This document shows positions 53,339-62,553 of a stretch of DNA of 64,000 nt, piece after piece. Source of the DNA: Candidatus Puniceispirillum sp. (lineage in GTDB: Bacteria > Pseudomonadota > Alphaproteobacteria > Puniceispirillales > Puniceispirillaceae); the NCBI GenBank assembly GCA_016778895.1, contig JADHOR010000009.1:1-64000 (forward strand), given 5' to 3'. Below the pieces are notes generated by a model. That model was not told the origin of the DNA and ran no database searches. It saw only the letters and a program-made list of their open reading frames with translations. The position numbers and the translations under genes are program-made. Within the stretch, counting starts at the first letter, position 1; every line of letters begins with the position of its first letter.

Positions 53339-55432
53339 ATGGAAAAATTTAGCCTCGAGCGGGCATTATCTCTTGAGAGCAAATATGACGACTCGCTTGC
53401 CACAAGGCCGATTGGTGCATGGCTTGCTAAGTTTGTTTTCTCCTTCAGTATTATTTTTGCGCTCTATCATTACGTAACATCAGGCATTGGCGTGCCAGTG
53501 GATTATTGGCATATGGGCGCCCATATGTCAGGCGTACTTATTCTAATCTTTATTTCTTTTCCTGCTTCGAGGCGTCTGCGGCAACGGTCGGTAAATGAAC
53601 AACCGTGGTGGAGTTTCTCCGGTGTGCCAATCTATGACTGGCTGCTGATGATTGCGGGTGTGACGGCGTCACTCTATGTTGGCTTTAGCTGGTATGGGTT
53701 TGAATTTCACTTCTTGGGGTTCATTTTAGTTGTTCCTGAACAAGTACTGCGCATGGGGGTTCCCCTGCCGATTGACGTATTTTTTGGAACAGTTTTGATT
53801 TTTGTCCTGCTTGAAGCGGTACGACGAACGATTGGTATAATTGTACCGATCATCATTCTTTTGTTCACAGCGTACGCGATTTTTGGGCAATCAATTCCTA
53901 TTCAAATCATGAAGCATCCAGGTCTGAGCTGGTCACTTTTTGTTAATAACATGTATTTTCCAGATCTTGGGATTTACGGAGTTACTCTCTGGATTGTATC
54001 CACGGTGGTGTTCCACTTTGTATTGTTTGGCGTTTTGGCTCAGCGCATTGGCCTTGGGCAATTCTTCGTTGATTTGGCCACCGTTGCTGCAGGCAGATAC
54101 ACCGGCGGCCTGGCAAAGGTTTCAGTCGTGTCGTCGGCTTTATTTGGCACCATCTCGGGATCGTCAATTGCTAATACGGTTTCGACTGGTTCTCTCACCA
54201 TTCCAAATATGAAAAAAAGCGGTTATCCCGGACATTTTGCCGGTGGCGTTGAAGCTGCGGCCAGTGCTGGTGGACAAATTACCCCGCCTATCATGGGAGC
54301 CGCAGCTTTTGTTTTGGCTGAGTTTCTTGAAGTTTCATATACTACGGTGGTTATCGCAGCAGCTGTACCTGCAGCAATGCATTACATTGGGGTTATGTCT
54401 ATTGTCCATTTTAAGGCTAAAAAATTAGGCCTTAGAGGCCTTAGCTCTGAACAGATACCTCAATTTTTGGCGGTGCTCAAGCAAGGTTGGATGACAGCTA
54501 TTCCTCTTATTGTACTGATTTATGTCTTGTTTTCTGGCTATTCACCGCACATGGCGGCGTTTTGGGGTATCACGTCCATACTAGTGGTTGGCTTTATAAA
54601 TCCAAACCACCGTATCGGTTTAGGTGATTTGATGGCCGGTGCGTCGCAAGGGGTGAAGTATGCTCTTTCTGTTGGAGCGGTATGTGCGGCAATTGGGATT
54701 GTCGTTGGTGTCGTTAATGCCACGGGCCTTGGTTTTCGCTTGGGCTTCATGGTAACCAACAGCGCGCTTGGCATGGGTGAAACGATCCAAGGCTGGTTTA
54801 GCTATGTGCCATTAATTGATTTTTCCTTAGACGACATTACGCTGTTTATTTCTCTCATTCTAATTGCAATCACTTGCATCCTAATGGGCGCGGGTTTGCC
54901 GACAACAGCGCTATACGTGATGTTGGCAACTGTTGCCCAGCCAGCCCTATCAGGACTCGGTGTTCCTCCACTAGCATCGCATCTTTTTGTCTTATATTAC
55001 GGCGTGATTTCTGAGATAACACCGCCGGTTTGTGCTTCCGCTTATGCTGCGGCTGGTATCGCTGGTTCAAACCCTTTCAAAACTGGGTTGTCGGCCTTTT
55101 CGCTTGGTATTGGTAAACTGCTGGTCCCCATGGTGTTTGTCTATTCACCGGCAATGTTAATTGTTCTTGATGATTATTTTACCTACGCCGAATTTTTCCA
55201 GACAACAATAAGCTGTGCTTTAGGCGTATTCTTGATTTCTGCATCGGTTGCAGGGTATTTCCTGGTGTCAATGAATGGACCAAGCCGGGTCGTTTTTGCA
55301 ATTGCTGGTTTGCTTTTAGTTTCGCCAAGCGCCACAGCAGCATTTTATTCACTGGCTTTTGCGTCGCCGGTACTGGTGTGGCAAATATATGCGCGTTATT
55401 TTAGCCAGGAGCCAAAATCAGGAGTGGTTTGA
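53339..55432 (+). CDS. TAXI-type TRAP transporter, fused DctQM permease (system 2)
   Basis: 697 residues, longer than system 1. Motifs of the DctM core are GGLAKVSVVSSALFGTISGSSIANTVSTG, SAGGQITPPIMGAAAFVLAEF and the second-repeat LMGAGLPTTALYVMLATVAQPAL with TPPVCASAYAAAGIAG. Additional C-terminal helices follow (VFLISASVAGYFLVSMNGPSRVVF). It shares one base with the cupin gene (TGATG), coupling transport to the catabolic genes that follow. Confidence 0.93.
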   Translation: MEKFSLERALSLESKYDDSLATRPIGAWLAKFVFSFSIIFALYHYVTSGIGVPVDYWHMGAHMSGVLILIFISFPASRRLRQRSVNEQPWWSFSGVPIYDWLLMIAGVTASLYVGFSWYGFEFHFLGFILVVPEQVLRMGVPLPIDVFFGTVLIFVLLEAVRRTIGIIVPIIILLFTAYAIFGQSIPIQIMKHPGLSWSLFVNNMYFPDLGIYGVTLWIVSTVVFHFVLFGVLAQRIGLGQFFVDLATVAAGRYTGGLAKVSVVSSALFGTISGSSIANTVSTGSLTIPNMKKSGYPGHFAGGVEAAASAGGQITPPIMGAAAFVLAEFLEVSYTTVVIAAAVPAAMHYIGVMSIVHFKAKKLGLRGLSSEQIPQFLAVLKQGWMTAIPLIVLIYVLFSGYSPHMAAFWGITSILVVGFINPNHRIGLGDLMAGASQGVKYALSVGAVCAAIGIVVGVVNATGLGFRLGFMVTNSALGMGETIQGWFSYVPLIDFSLDDITLFISLILIAITCILMGAGLPTTALYVMLATVAQPALSGLGVPPLASHLFVLYYGVISEITPPVCASAYAAAGIAGSNPFKTGLSAFSLGIGKLLVPMVFVYSPAMLIVLDDYFTYAEFFQTTISCALGVFLISASVAGYFLVSMNGPSRVVFAIAGLLLVSPSATAAFYSLAFASPVLVWQIYARYFSQEPKSGVV

Positions 55433-55788
55433 TGCATCCGGCATCATGTGATATGCAAACCGCCTGTAAATGGGGTGATGGCGGTATTGGCTGGTCACTT
55501 GTCGAGACCAAGGGCTTGCTTGTGATTGAGGAAACGCTGGCACCTGGCTGCAGCGAAAAACATCATTATCACAATCAAGCGGAGCAATGTTTCTATATGC
55601 TGGCGGGGCGCGCGGTGATGCAGTTTGCGGATGGCCAGCATGTTGAGATTGGCCCGGGTATGGCCTTGCATATCCCGCCCAAAACCCGCCATGCAATTAG
55701 TAATCAGACGGATGAAGAAATCCGCTTTCTGGTGATATCGGCGCCATCATCGCGCGGTGATCGGTATGAAGGGGAACCGGACCGATGA
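55432..55788 (+). CDS. Single-domain cupin protein
   Basis: 118 residues of one cupin barrel. Motif 1 is EKHHYHNQAEQCFYMLAGRAVMQF (two His, one Glu-type metal ligand set) and motif 2 is GPGMALHIPPKTRHAISN. It may bind a metal and act as an isomerase, lyase or sensor of the imported compound. ATG 55432 overlaps the permease stop, with GGAG upstream; its own stop overlaps the next start (ATGA). Confidence 0.87.
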   Translation: MHPASCDMQTACKWGDGGIGWSLVETKGLLVIEETLAPGCSEKHHYHNQAEQCFYMLAGRAVMQFADGQHVEIGPGMALHIPPKTRHAISNQTDEEIRFLVISAPSSRGDRYEGEPDR

Positions 55789-57041
55789 CACTGCCGGAAA
55801 TGAGGATTGATGTTGCTGTTATTGGGGCAGGCATTATTGGCGTCTGTACGGCGCTTGAACTTGTTGAACGCGGCATGAAGGTTACGATTTTTGACCCTGC
55901 GCCGGTATGTAGTAAGACCAGCTACGGTAACGCCGGCGTCATCTCGCCATGGACCTGTGTTCCGCAATCAATGCCGGGCTTGTGGAAACAAGTTCCGCGC
56001 TGGCTGATCGACCCGGAAGGGCCGGTGTCGGTTCGCCTTCGCTATTTACCAAAATTAATGCCATGGGTTTTGCGGTTTCTGGCGGCAGGGCGCTCGGAAC
56101 GGCTTGATCCGGTTGCTGATGGTCTATTCCGCTTGAGCAGTGGCAGTGTGGCAGCCTATAAAAAACGGCTTGCCGGAACCGGACAAGAACAGCTGGTTCG
56201 GGATTCCATGTATGTTCATGTCTATCGAAATTCAAATGCGGCGTCGCTTGAACATCTCGGTTGGCAATTGCGCCAGGCGCGTCAGGTGCCAATCGAACTG
56301 ATTGACAAGCAGGCCCTAAAGGAAATCGAACCGCATATTGCTGATGATTTTGAGGCTGCAATTCTGATTAAACAGCAGGGGCGTGCGAGTGACCCTGCGG
56401 GGATTGGAATTGCCTTGGCGGAAAAGGCATTGGCAAAGGGCGCCAATCACATTCAAACAAAGGTTCACGAAATCCATCCCGATCAGGGTAGCGGTTGCCA
56501 GCTGGTCACTGATCAGGGCGTGTTTTGGGCTAAAAAAATCGTGCTGGCCGCCGGCGTATGGTCATGTAAGTTGCTGGCACGCTTTGGTATCAAGCTGCCG
56601 CTGGAAGCCGAGCGTGGCTATCATCTGGTATTGCGCAATCCGGGTATCACCATCAATCATTCGGTTATGGATGCCGACCAGAAATATGTCGCCAGCTTGA
56701 TGCAAGCTGGTGTCAGGGTTGCCGGTACGGCTGAATTTGCTGGTCTTGAAGCCGCGCCAAATTATGCGCGTGCGCGGCGTTTTGCCGACCAGGCCAAAAA
56801 GCTTTTTCCGCAATTAAACTGTGCTGATCCGGATGAGTGGATGGGATCGCGCCCAAGCTTTCCTGACAGCCTTCCCTGTCTTGGCACGATTCCGGGTGTT
56901 AATAATATCATCGCCGCTTTTGGGCATTCGCATTATGGGTTGGGCATGGCGCCAGCTACCGCTGAGATAATCGCTGATTGCATCACCAAAAATATAGATC
57001 ACAAAACGCTGTTACCATACAGCATCATGCGGTTCCAATGA
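55785..57041 (+). CDS. D-amino-acid dehydrogenase-like FAD oxidoreductase (DadA family)
   Basis: 418 residues. The FAD dinucleotide fold VAVIGAGIIGVCTALELVERGMKVTIFDPAP is followed by KTSYGNAGVISPW, then VLAAGVWSCKLLARFG and EAERGYHLVLRNPG; the C-terminal FGHSHYGLGMAPATAEIIA is the DAO/DadA end. It oxidises D-amino acids or secondary amines to 2-oxo acids and passes electrons to quinone. ATGA overlaps link it to the genes on both sides. Confidence 0.88.
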   Translation: MTLPEMRIDVAVIGAGIIGVCTALELVERGMKVTIFDPAPVCSKTSYGNAGVISPWTCVPQSMPGLWKQVPRWLIDPEGPVSVRLRYLPKLMPWVLRFLAAGRSERLDPVADGLFRLSSGSVAAYKKRLAGTGQEQLVRDSMYVHVYRNSNAASLEHLGWQLRQARQVPIELIDKQALKEIEPHIADDFEAAILIKQQGRASDPAGIGIALAEKALAKGANHIQTKVHEIHPDQGSGCQLVTDQGVFWAKKIVLAAGVWSCKLLARFGIKLPLEAERGYHLVLRNPGITINHSVMDADQKYVASLMQAGVRVAGTAEFAGLEAAPNYARARRFADQAKKLFPQLNCADPDEWMGSRPSFPDSLPCLGTIPGVNNIIAAFGHSHYGLGMAPATAEIIADCITKNIDHKTLLPYSIMRFQ

Positions 57042-58153
57042 CCGATATTACCAAATCCAATTTTGATGCAATTATCGCTGGCGGTGGTCTGATCGGCCTT
57101 GCCATCGGCTATGGGTTGTCGCGTCGTGGCTTGTCAGTGATGTTGCTTGACGCTGAAGATACTGCTTTGCGGGCGGCACGCGGTAATTTTGGGCTGGTCT
57201 GGGTGCAGGGTAAGGGTGCCTATTTTCCGGCCTATGCTGATTGGACAATGCGATCATCCGAATTATGGCCAAAGCTGGCCGGGGAGTTGCGGGAAACCGG
57301 CGGCCCGGCCTTGGGTCTGCATCAAGAGGGTGGTCTTAGCATATGCCTTAGCGAGGCCGAAATGCAGCATAGATTTGAAAAGCTGGATGATCTTAGGGCC
57401 CATCAAAATGGCCGGTTTCAGTTTGAGATGCTTGATCGTGCTGCTCTGAAAGAGATTATGCCCGGCATCGGCCCCAAGGTTGTAGGGGCGGCCTATTGCC
57501 CGCATGATGGACATGTGAACCCGCTCTATCTGATGCGGGCGTTGCAAACCGGTCTAACCAGAAATGGCGGTGTTTGTCTTGCAAATGCTGCGGTTCGCAC
57601 AATTGATAAAACAGGAAATAGCATCTGCGTTGGCACTGAAAAAGGTGATTTTGAATGTCAAAGAATTGTTCTGGCGGCGGGGCTTGCCAATGCCGAACTT
57701 GCCCCGATGGTTGGTCTGCAGCAATCGATAAAGCCGCAAAAGGGGCAGATTGTCGTGACTGAAAAGCTTGATCAGCAAATAGCATTGCCTAGTTTGCTTT
57801 TGCGGCAAACTGACGAAGGTGGATTGATGATTGGTGACAGCCATGAGGATGCCGGATTTGAAACCAGTGTTCGCCCCGATATTGTTAGCGGGATTGCCGA
57901 TCGTGCATTGGCGACCCTGCCTGCCTTGGCTGATGTTGGGGTGGTGCGAAGCTGGGCTGCGCTTCGGGTGATGTCAAAAGATGGCTATCCGATTTATGAT
58001 CAATCTGAAACGATGCCGGGTGCCTTTGCCATATCTTGTCATAGCGGTGTAACATTATCGGCGGCACATGCGTTTGATCTTGCGGGCTATATTGCCGAGG
58101 GCAGTTTGGGCCCGGAGCTTGAAGGTTTTTCTCAGAGGCGGTTCAATGTTTAA
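57038..58153 (+). CDS. FAD-dependent amine/amino-acid oxidoreductase (DAO family)
   Basis: 371 residues from ATG 57038, which overlaps the previous stop. The FAD fold is FDAIIAGGGLIGLAIGYGLSRRGLSVMLLDAED. ARGNFGLVWVQGKG replaces the usual N-x-G-x-I segment, GAAYCPHDGHVNPLYLMRAL lies mid-protein, and SCHSGVTLSAAHAFDLAGYI is at the end. It resembles HcnC/OoxB-type and glycine-oxidase-like beta subunits. Its start and end overlap neighbours, so it belongs to the same coupled unit as the 2Fe-2S subunit that follows. Confidence 0.87.
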   Translation: MTDITKSNFDAIIAGGGLIGLAIGYGLSRRGLSVMLLDAEDTALRAARGNFGLVWVQGKGAYFPAYADWTMRSSELWPKLAGELRETGGPALGLHQEGGLSICLSEAEMQHRFEKLDDLRAHQNGRFQFEMLDRAALKEIMPGIGPKVVGAAYCPHDGHVNPLYLMRALQTGLTRNGGVCLANAAVRTIDKTGNSICVGTEKGDFECQRIVLAAGLANAELAPMVGLQQSIKPQKGQIVVTEKLDQQIALPSLLLRQTDEGGLMIGDSHEDAGFETSVRPDIVSGIADRALATLPALADVGVVRSWAALRVMSKDGYPIYDQSETMPGAFAISCHSGVTLSAAHAFDLAGYIAEGSLGPELEGFSQRRFNV

Positions 58154-58448
58154 ATCGACAATGCCGCAAAATGGCGAGATTGTTCATCTTCACTTTGACG
58201 GTAAAGCAATAACCGCTTTTGATGGTGATAATCTTGCCGCGGCATTATTGCGTGCGGGCAAGGCTCAATTCCGTACCGCCGCAAAAAATGATCCGCGCGG
58301 TCCTTATTGCATGATGGGTGTTTGTTTTGAATGTCTTGTCGAAATTGACGGTAGGCCCAATCAGCAGGCATGCCAGATCACCGTTCGTGATGGCATGATG
58401 ATTCAGCGTCAAAATGCGCCCGATAACGCCGGTAAGACATCAGGATAA
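58146..58448 (+). CDS. 2Fe-2S subunit, HcnA / opine-oxidase small-subunit-like
   Basis: 100 residues from ATG 58146 (AGAGG upstream). It has a plant-ferredoxin-like [2Fe-2S] set Cys55, Cys60, Cys63 and Cys76 in GPYCMMGVCFECLVEIDGR and NQQACQ. This is the small subunit of HcnABC/opine-oxidase and three-subunit amine oxidases. It begins with a beta strand-rich EIVHLHFDGKAITAFDGDNLAAALL segment. Electrons from the FAD subunits should pass through it. It overlaps the previous gene by 8 bases. Confidence 0.88.
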   Translation: MFKSTMPQNGEIVHLHFDGKAITAFDGDNLAAALLRAGKAQFRTAAKNDPRGPYCMMGVCFECLVEIDGRPNQQACQITVRDGMMIQRQNAPDNAGKTSG

Positions 58449-58451
58449 AAG

Positions 58452-59834
58452 ATGGCAAATCAGCATTTTCAAATTGCCATCATTGGCGCTGGTCCTGCCG
58501 GTATGGCGGCAGCTCTGACAACTACAAAGGCCGGTCTCGAGACGATCGTCATTGATGACCAGAAAGATTGTGGCGGTCAGGTTTACCGGAATCTGCAGGC
58601 TAATCAGAAAATCTCACCTGCCTATCTTGGTCAGAGCTATTATGACGGCGTCAATCTTGCCCGGAGCTTTGCTGGTTGCGGTGCCATTTGCCGGCCCAAT
58701 TGCACGGTTTGGCAAATCACCGATGCGCATGAAATTGCACTTGTCTCGCGGGGTAAAGCCGAATTAATCACCGCAGATTATATCATCATTGCCACCGGCG
58801 CGATTGAACGACCAATGCCTGTTAAGGGCTGGACATTGCCCGGTGTGATGAGCGTTGGCGGCGCGCAAACTCTTTTAAAACAGGCAGCAATTGGGGCTGA
58901 AGATGCGGTATTTGTCGGGTCTGGCCCGCTTCTATATCTAACCGCGTGGCAATACATCAAAGCGGGGCTATCGGTTCGGGCTGTTATTGACATTACCGGT
59001 GCCAAACAATGGCGATCGGCCATTCCATTTGCCCCTTTGGCATTATTTCAACCCGGGATGCTGGCGATGGGGTGGAAATGGATCGGTGATATTCGCCGGA
59101 ATACCGAGGTAATTAACCATGTAAGCGCGGTTGAAATCACCGGACAGTCGCAGGCTCAGGGCGTGTCTTGCACCCTGTTGACCGGAGACAAAATTGAGAT
59201 CGGCTCCAACCACATATTTTTGCATCAGGGCGTTGTGCCGAATGTTAATCTGACAATGGCGACCGGGCTTGCGCATCAATGGGATCATCAGGCGCATTGC
59301 TGGCGACCGGTAATTGATGTCACCGGAAAATCGTCTGACGAGCAGATTTATATTGCCGGCGATGGTGGTGGTATTGGTGGTGCCAAGGCGGCCGCAATTG
59401 CCGGACGATTAGCAGCAAGCGCGATTGTCGCCCGCTGCGGCAAGCCGCGTTTTCTGGCACAGCTATATTATAAATTGCGGCATCTGCATTATCTGAGTAT
59501 CCGTCCGTTTCTTGACCGGCTTTATTTACCACCGGCCCATTTCCGGCTGGCGCAGGCTGACGAGACGATCATCTGCCGGTGCGAGGCTGTTAGCAAAGCC
59601 GATGTCGATGCGGCGCTTGACAGCGGTGCCAGCGGTCCAAATCAGCTAAAAGCCTTTTGCCGCGCGGGGATGGGGCGCTGTCAGGGGCGTAGTTGCGGCT
59701 TGGTCGTCCAGGAAATGATTGCGTCCCATACGGGTCAATCGATGACAGAAACCGGCTATTACCGGCTTCGTCCGCCAGTAAAGCCGATCACCCTTGCCGA
59801 GCTTGCCAGCCTTGAGGGACCATGGCCAGAATAG
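58452..59834 (+). CDS. FAD/NAD(P)-binding oxidoreductase, HcnB / OoxA-like with BFD-type C-terminus
   Basis: 460 residues. The first Rossmann motif is IAIIGAGPAGMAAALTTTKAG, the second VFVGSGPLLYLTAWQYIKAG, and the mid-protein ATGAIERPMPVKGWTLPGVMSVGGAQTLLKQ is typical of opine-oxidase/HcnB alpha subunits. The C-terminal domain has the BFD-like Cys set CRCEAV ... FCRAGMGRCQGRSCG, a second [2Fe-2S] site. It works with the small 2Fe-2S subunit and a DAO-type subunit. Confidence 0.9.
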   Translation: MANQHFQIAIIGAGPAGMAAALTTTKAGLETIVIDDQKDCGGQVYRNLQANQKISPAYLGQSYYDGVNLARSFAGCGAICRPNCTVWQITDAHEIALVSRGKAELITADYIIIATGAIERPMPVKGWTLPGVMSVGGAQTLLKQAAIGAEDAVFVGSGPLLYLTAWQYIKAGLSVRAVIDITGAKQWRSAIPFAPLALFQPGMLAMGWKWIGDIRRNTEVINHVSAVEITGQSQAQGVSCTLLTGDKIEIGSNHIFLHQGVVPNVNLTMATGLAHQWDHQAHCWRPVIDVTGKSSDEQIYIAGDGGGIGGAKAAAIAGRLAASAIVARCGKPRFLAQLYYKLRHLHYLSIRPFLDRLYLPPAHFRLAQADETIICRCEAVSKADVDAALDSGASGPNQLKAFCRAGMGRCQGRSCGLVVQEMIASHTGQSMTETGYYRLRPPVKPITLAELASLEGPWPE

Positions 59835-60955
59835 CGGGACCGGCTGCCACGCGGCCTGTTGTTATTATTGGCGCAGGTATCCAAGGCTGCGCTACAGCGT
59901 TCTTTTTGAGCCAGCGTGGTCAGCCGGTCATTGTTGTCGATAAAGATCATGTCGGACGCCATGCGTCGGGGGTTAATGCTGGCGGGGTTCGTCGTCTTGG
60001 ACGCGATATTGCGGAAATTCCTCTCTCGGTTGCGGCAATGGACTGGTGGAACCAGATTGATCAATTGCTTGATATCGACAAGGGGTTTCATCGACAATTT
60101 TATGTCAAGGTCGCACTTGATAATGCAGGGGCTGATCTTGCGTCTCGGCGCATACAGCAGTTACATAAGGCCGGATTCCAGCATGAAACATGGGTTGATC
60201 GTGACCAGCTGCTTGGCCGCATCCCGCATCTTACAAAATCGGTTCTTGGCGGTGTTCTGGTTGAGGGTGATGGCTGGGCCCTGCCGTGGAAAATTACCCG
60301 CGCCTTTCATGATAAGGCGGTGGCTCTTGGTGCCAAATTTCGAACGCCGGTAACTGTGACATCAATCGATAAATTTGGCGAACATTGGCAGGTGACAACT
60401 GACGCCGGCGTGATTGAAACTGATATTGTGGTGAATTGTGCTGGTGCTTGGGGTGGTCGAATTGCCAGAATGACCGGTGATGTTTTGCCAATCGAGGCGC
60501 ATGCGCCAATGCTTGTGATCACCGATCGCCAGCCGATGTTTTTGCAATCTGTTGTTGGGGTCATGGGTGGCACATTGTCATTTAAACAGCTTGATAATGG
60601 GTCGATGGTGATTGGCGGTGGCAAGCGCGGTGTTGCAGATGCAGCGCGTAATTTGACACAAATCATTCCGGCCGGTTTAAGCAGCTTTGTGATGACCGCA
60701 GGGTGCGTCTTTCCGCATTTGCGCGATGTCGCTATCTTACGTGCATGGGCTGGAATCGAAGGCTATACAAAGGATGATTTGCCGATTATCGGTAATGGTG
60801 GCGAAGCGGGTATATTTCATGGTTTTGGGTTTTCGGCACATGGGTTCCAGCTTGGGCCAGCAGTTGGCGAAGTCTTGGCAGATCTGGTTATGGCGCGGCA
60901 AACGCGGGTTAATCTGGCGCCGTTTTCACCGCACCGTTTCGCTGTGTCGCCGTAG
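59822..60955 (+). CDS. FAD-dependent oxidase subunit, HcnC / OoxB-like
   Basis: 377 residues. PVVIIGAGIQGCATAFFLSQRGQPVIVVDKD gives the FAD fold. RHASGVNAGGVRRLGRD is the isoalloxazine loop seen in sarcosine-oxidase-beta and opine-oxidase subunits. CAGAWGGRIARMTG and GFSAHGFQLGPAVGEVLADL follow. It starts 13 bases before the stop of the preceding gene. This is the likely catalytic partner of the HcnA/HcnB-like pair, oxidising a C-N bond of an N-substituted amino acid. Confidence 0.89.
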   Translation: MARIAGPAATRPVVIIGAGIQGCATAFFLSQRGQPVIVVDKDHVGRHASGVNAGGVRRLGRDIAEIPLSVAAMDWWNQIDQLLDIDKGFHRQFYVKVALDNAGADLASRRIQQLHKAGFQHETWVDRDQLLGRIPHLTKSVLGGVLVEGDGWALPWKITRAFHDKAVALGAKFRTPVTVTSIDKFGEHWQVTTDAGVIETDIVVNCAGAWGGRIARMTGDVLPIEAHAPMLVITDRQPMFLQSVVGVMGGTLSFKQLDNGSMVIGGGKRGVADAARNLTQIIPAGLSSFVMTAGCVFPHLRDVAILRAWAGIEGYTKDDLPIIGNGGEAGIFHGFGFSAHGFQLGPAVGEVLADLVMARQTRVNLAPFSPHRFAVSP

Positions 60956-61012
60956 CAAGCCAGCCGCCGCTCGGCACGCTGTCGGCTAATATAGTCTGAC
61001 TGTAAGGCCCAG

Positions 61013-62323
61013 TTATTTTGACGTTGTTTTGAATTTATCCTGAATCGCATATAGTCCCATGGCCAATGGCAAAAACCATGGGTCGCCAGAATAGAACGGC
61101 ATCGTGCGAAACGGAACGCCCTGAAATGCGCTTCCCTCAAATGCGCTTCCATCCAGATCAGCAAGCACCATATGCGCTGCTTTTTGACCTAGCCAACGCG
61201 CCCAAACCGTTCCCGAACCGCAATAGCCAGCTGGGTAAATAACCCCATCATGAACCGCTAGCTTTGGCAGCTGGTCGAACGGAAAGGCAACAAACCCAAA
61301 CCAGTGATTTGTGATGGTGATATTGGCAAGCTGGGGAAAGATTGAGGCCAATCCTGCGACCAGCCTGTTACGCGCTCTGACCGGATTTGGGCTCATCCGG
61401 CGCCCGCCCAAGAGGATGCGTTTTCCATCAGGTGATGGACGGTAATAATGCCCAAGCTGCAGGGCTTCGCCATACATGTTCAACCCCGGCATCAGGCTTT
61501 TCACCATATTTTCTCCAAGCTCTTCGGTAGCAATCATCTCGGAAATCACTGGAATAAGACGGCGGCGTAACCATGGCTGACCCGCATCTGTGTAGGCATT
61601 TGTTGCGCTGATAACATGGCCGGCATGAATGACCCCGCGGCTGGTCTCGACACAAAATTCGGGGGTGGGTGATGATGTGCTTTGCCGGCTCACCGCAACC
61701 ACTTTTGTCTGGGTTGCAATTTTGACCGAAGTTGCAGTTGCGATCTGGCACATGCCCGCCAGTAATTTAGCCGGATGAATGCCGCCAATATCGTCGCGCA
61801 TCATACCGCCGCAATAGCGCGATGTATCAATGTAATCAGGCAGGCTGGCGCGATCATAGACAACGGCGTCAATACCAAGCAATTTGGTCAGCCTTTCAGC
61901 ATCATTTTTCATGCTATCGAGCGATTCTGGACGTAAGGCACCAACCAGACGCCCACATTGCTGAAGGTCGCAATCAATCTTTTCGCTGGTGATAAACTGC
62001 ACCAGATCAGCCCGCGCCGCTTTGGCTTCCTGGTAAAAAGCTGTGGCTTTTTCTGCGCCAAATCTTTTGGTCAGATCATCGAAAGACAGCCGCAAATTCC
62101 CGCTGGTAATGCCGCCATTCCGCGTTGAGGCTCCCGACCCGATCTGGTCGCGCTCTAGAATCACCACATCAAGCCCAGCACGGGCCAGCGGAATGGCAGC
62201 GCCAAATGCGGTATAGCCGCCGCCAATAATCACCACATCAGCGCGCGTCGGCCAGTCATCAATGATAAAATCCTGAGGTGGTGCTGCCTGCCACCAATAG
62301 GGATCATCTGAAATGCCTGTCAT
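61013..62323 (-). CDS. FAD-dependent oxidoreductase, gamma-glutamylputrescine-oxidase-like
   Basis: 436 residues. VVIIGGGYTAFGAAIPLARAGLDVVILE leads into SGASTRNGGITSGNLRLSF, the flavin loop of PuuB/OrdL-type enzymes. KLAVHDGVIYPAGYCGSGTVWARWLGQKAAHMVL is the C-terminal FAD-closing segment. It oxidises a primary or secondary amine to aldehyde or imine plus amine. GGATAGGAAC precedes ATG 62323. It is convergent with the coupled oxidase genes and divergent from the ureohydrolase gene. Confidence 0.87.
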   Translation of the reverse strand: MTGISDDPYWWQAAPPQDFIIDDWPTRADVVIIGGGYTAFGAAIPLARAGLDVVILERDQIGSGASTRNGGITSGNLRLSFDDLTKRFGAEKATAFYQEAKAARADLVQFITSEKIDCDLQQCGRLVGALRPESLDSMKNDAERLTKLLGIDAVVYDRASLPDYIDTSRYCGGMMRDDIGGIHPAKLLAGMCQIATATSVKIATQTKVVAVSRQSTSSPTPEFCVETSRGVIHAGHVISATNAYTDAGQPWLRRRLIPVISEMIATEELGENMVKSLMPGLNMYGEALQLGHYYRPSPDGKRILLGGRRMSPNPVRARNRLVAGLASIFPQLANITITNHWFGFVAFPFDQLPKLAVHDGVIYPAGYCGSGTVWARWLGQKAAHMVLADLDGSAFEGSAFQGVPFRTMPFYSGDPWFLPLAMGLYAIQDKFKTTSK

Positions 62324-62553
62324 TGTTCCTATCCTTTATCAAGACATCGTGCGCCGCGCAGACAAGGCGGGTAATTTGATTTATGCTAGTCCGAAATGTA
62401 AAAATGAAAAGGCTGCTTTTTTCAAAATGGTATTCTATGTGATTTTTCTATCAGACTATGTTTAGCTAACATCTGAACGCGTCGGCCGGTGGTCATTACA
62501 GCTTGTGCCATGCCACTACCAACCCGCCCTCTAGGACAAAGCATAGCATTATC

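Noticed and set aside
58146-60955. Hydrogen cyanide synthase (hcnABC)
   Set aside because: The subunit types match, but the same three-part layout is used by opine, hydroxyproline and other amine oxidases. The cluster has a TRAP importer and extra DAO enzymes, and nothing points to glycine as substrate or to cyanide resistance.
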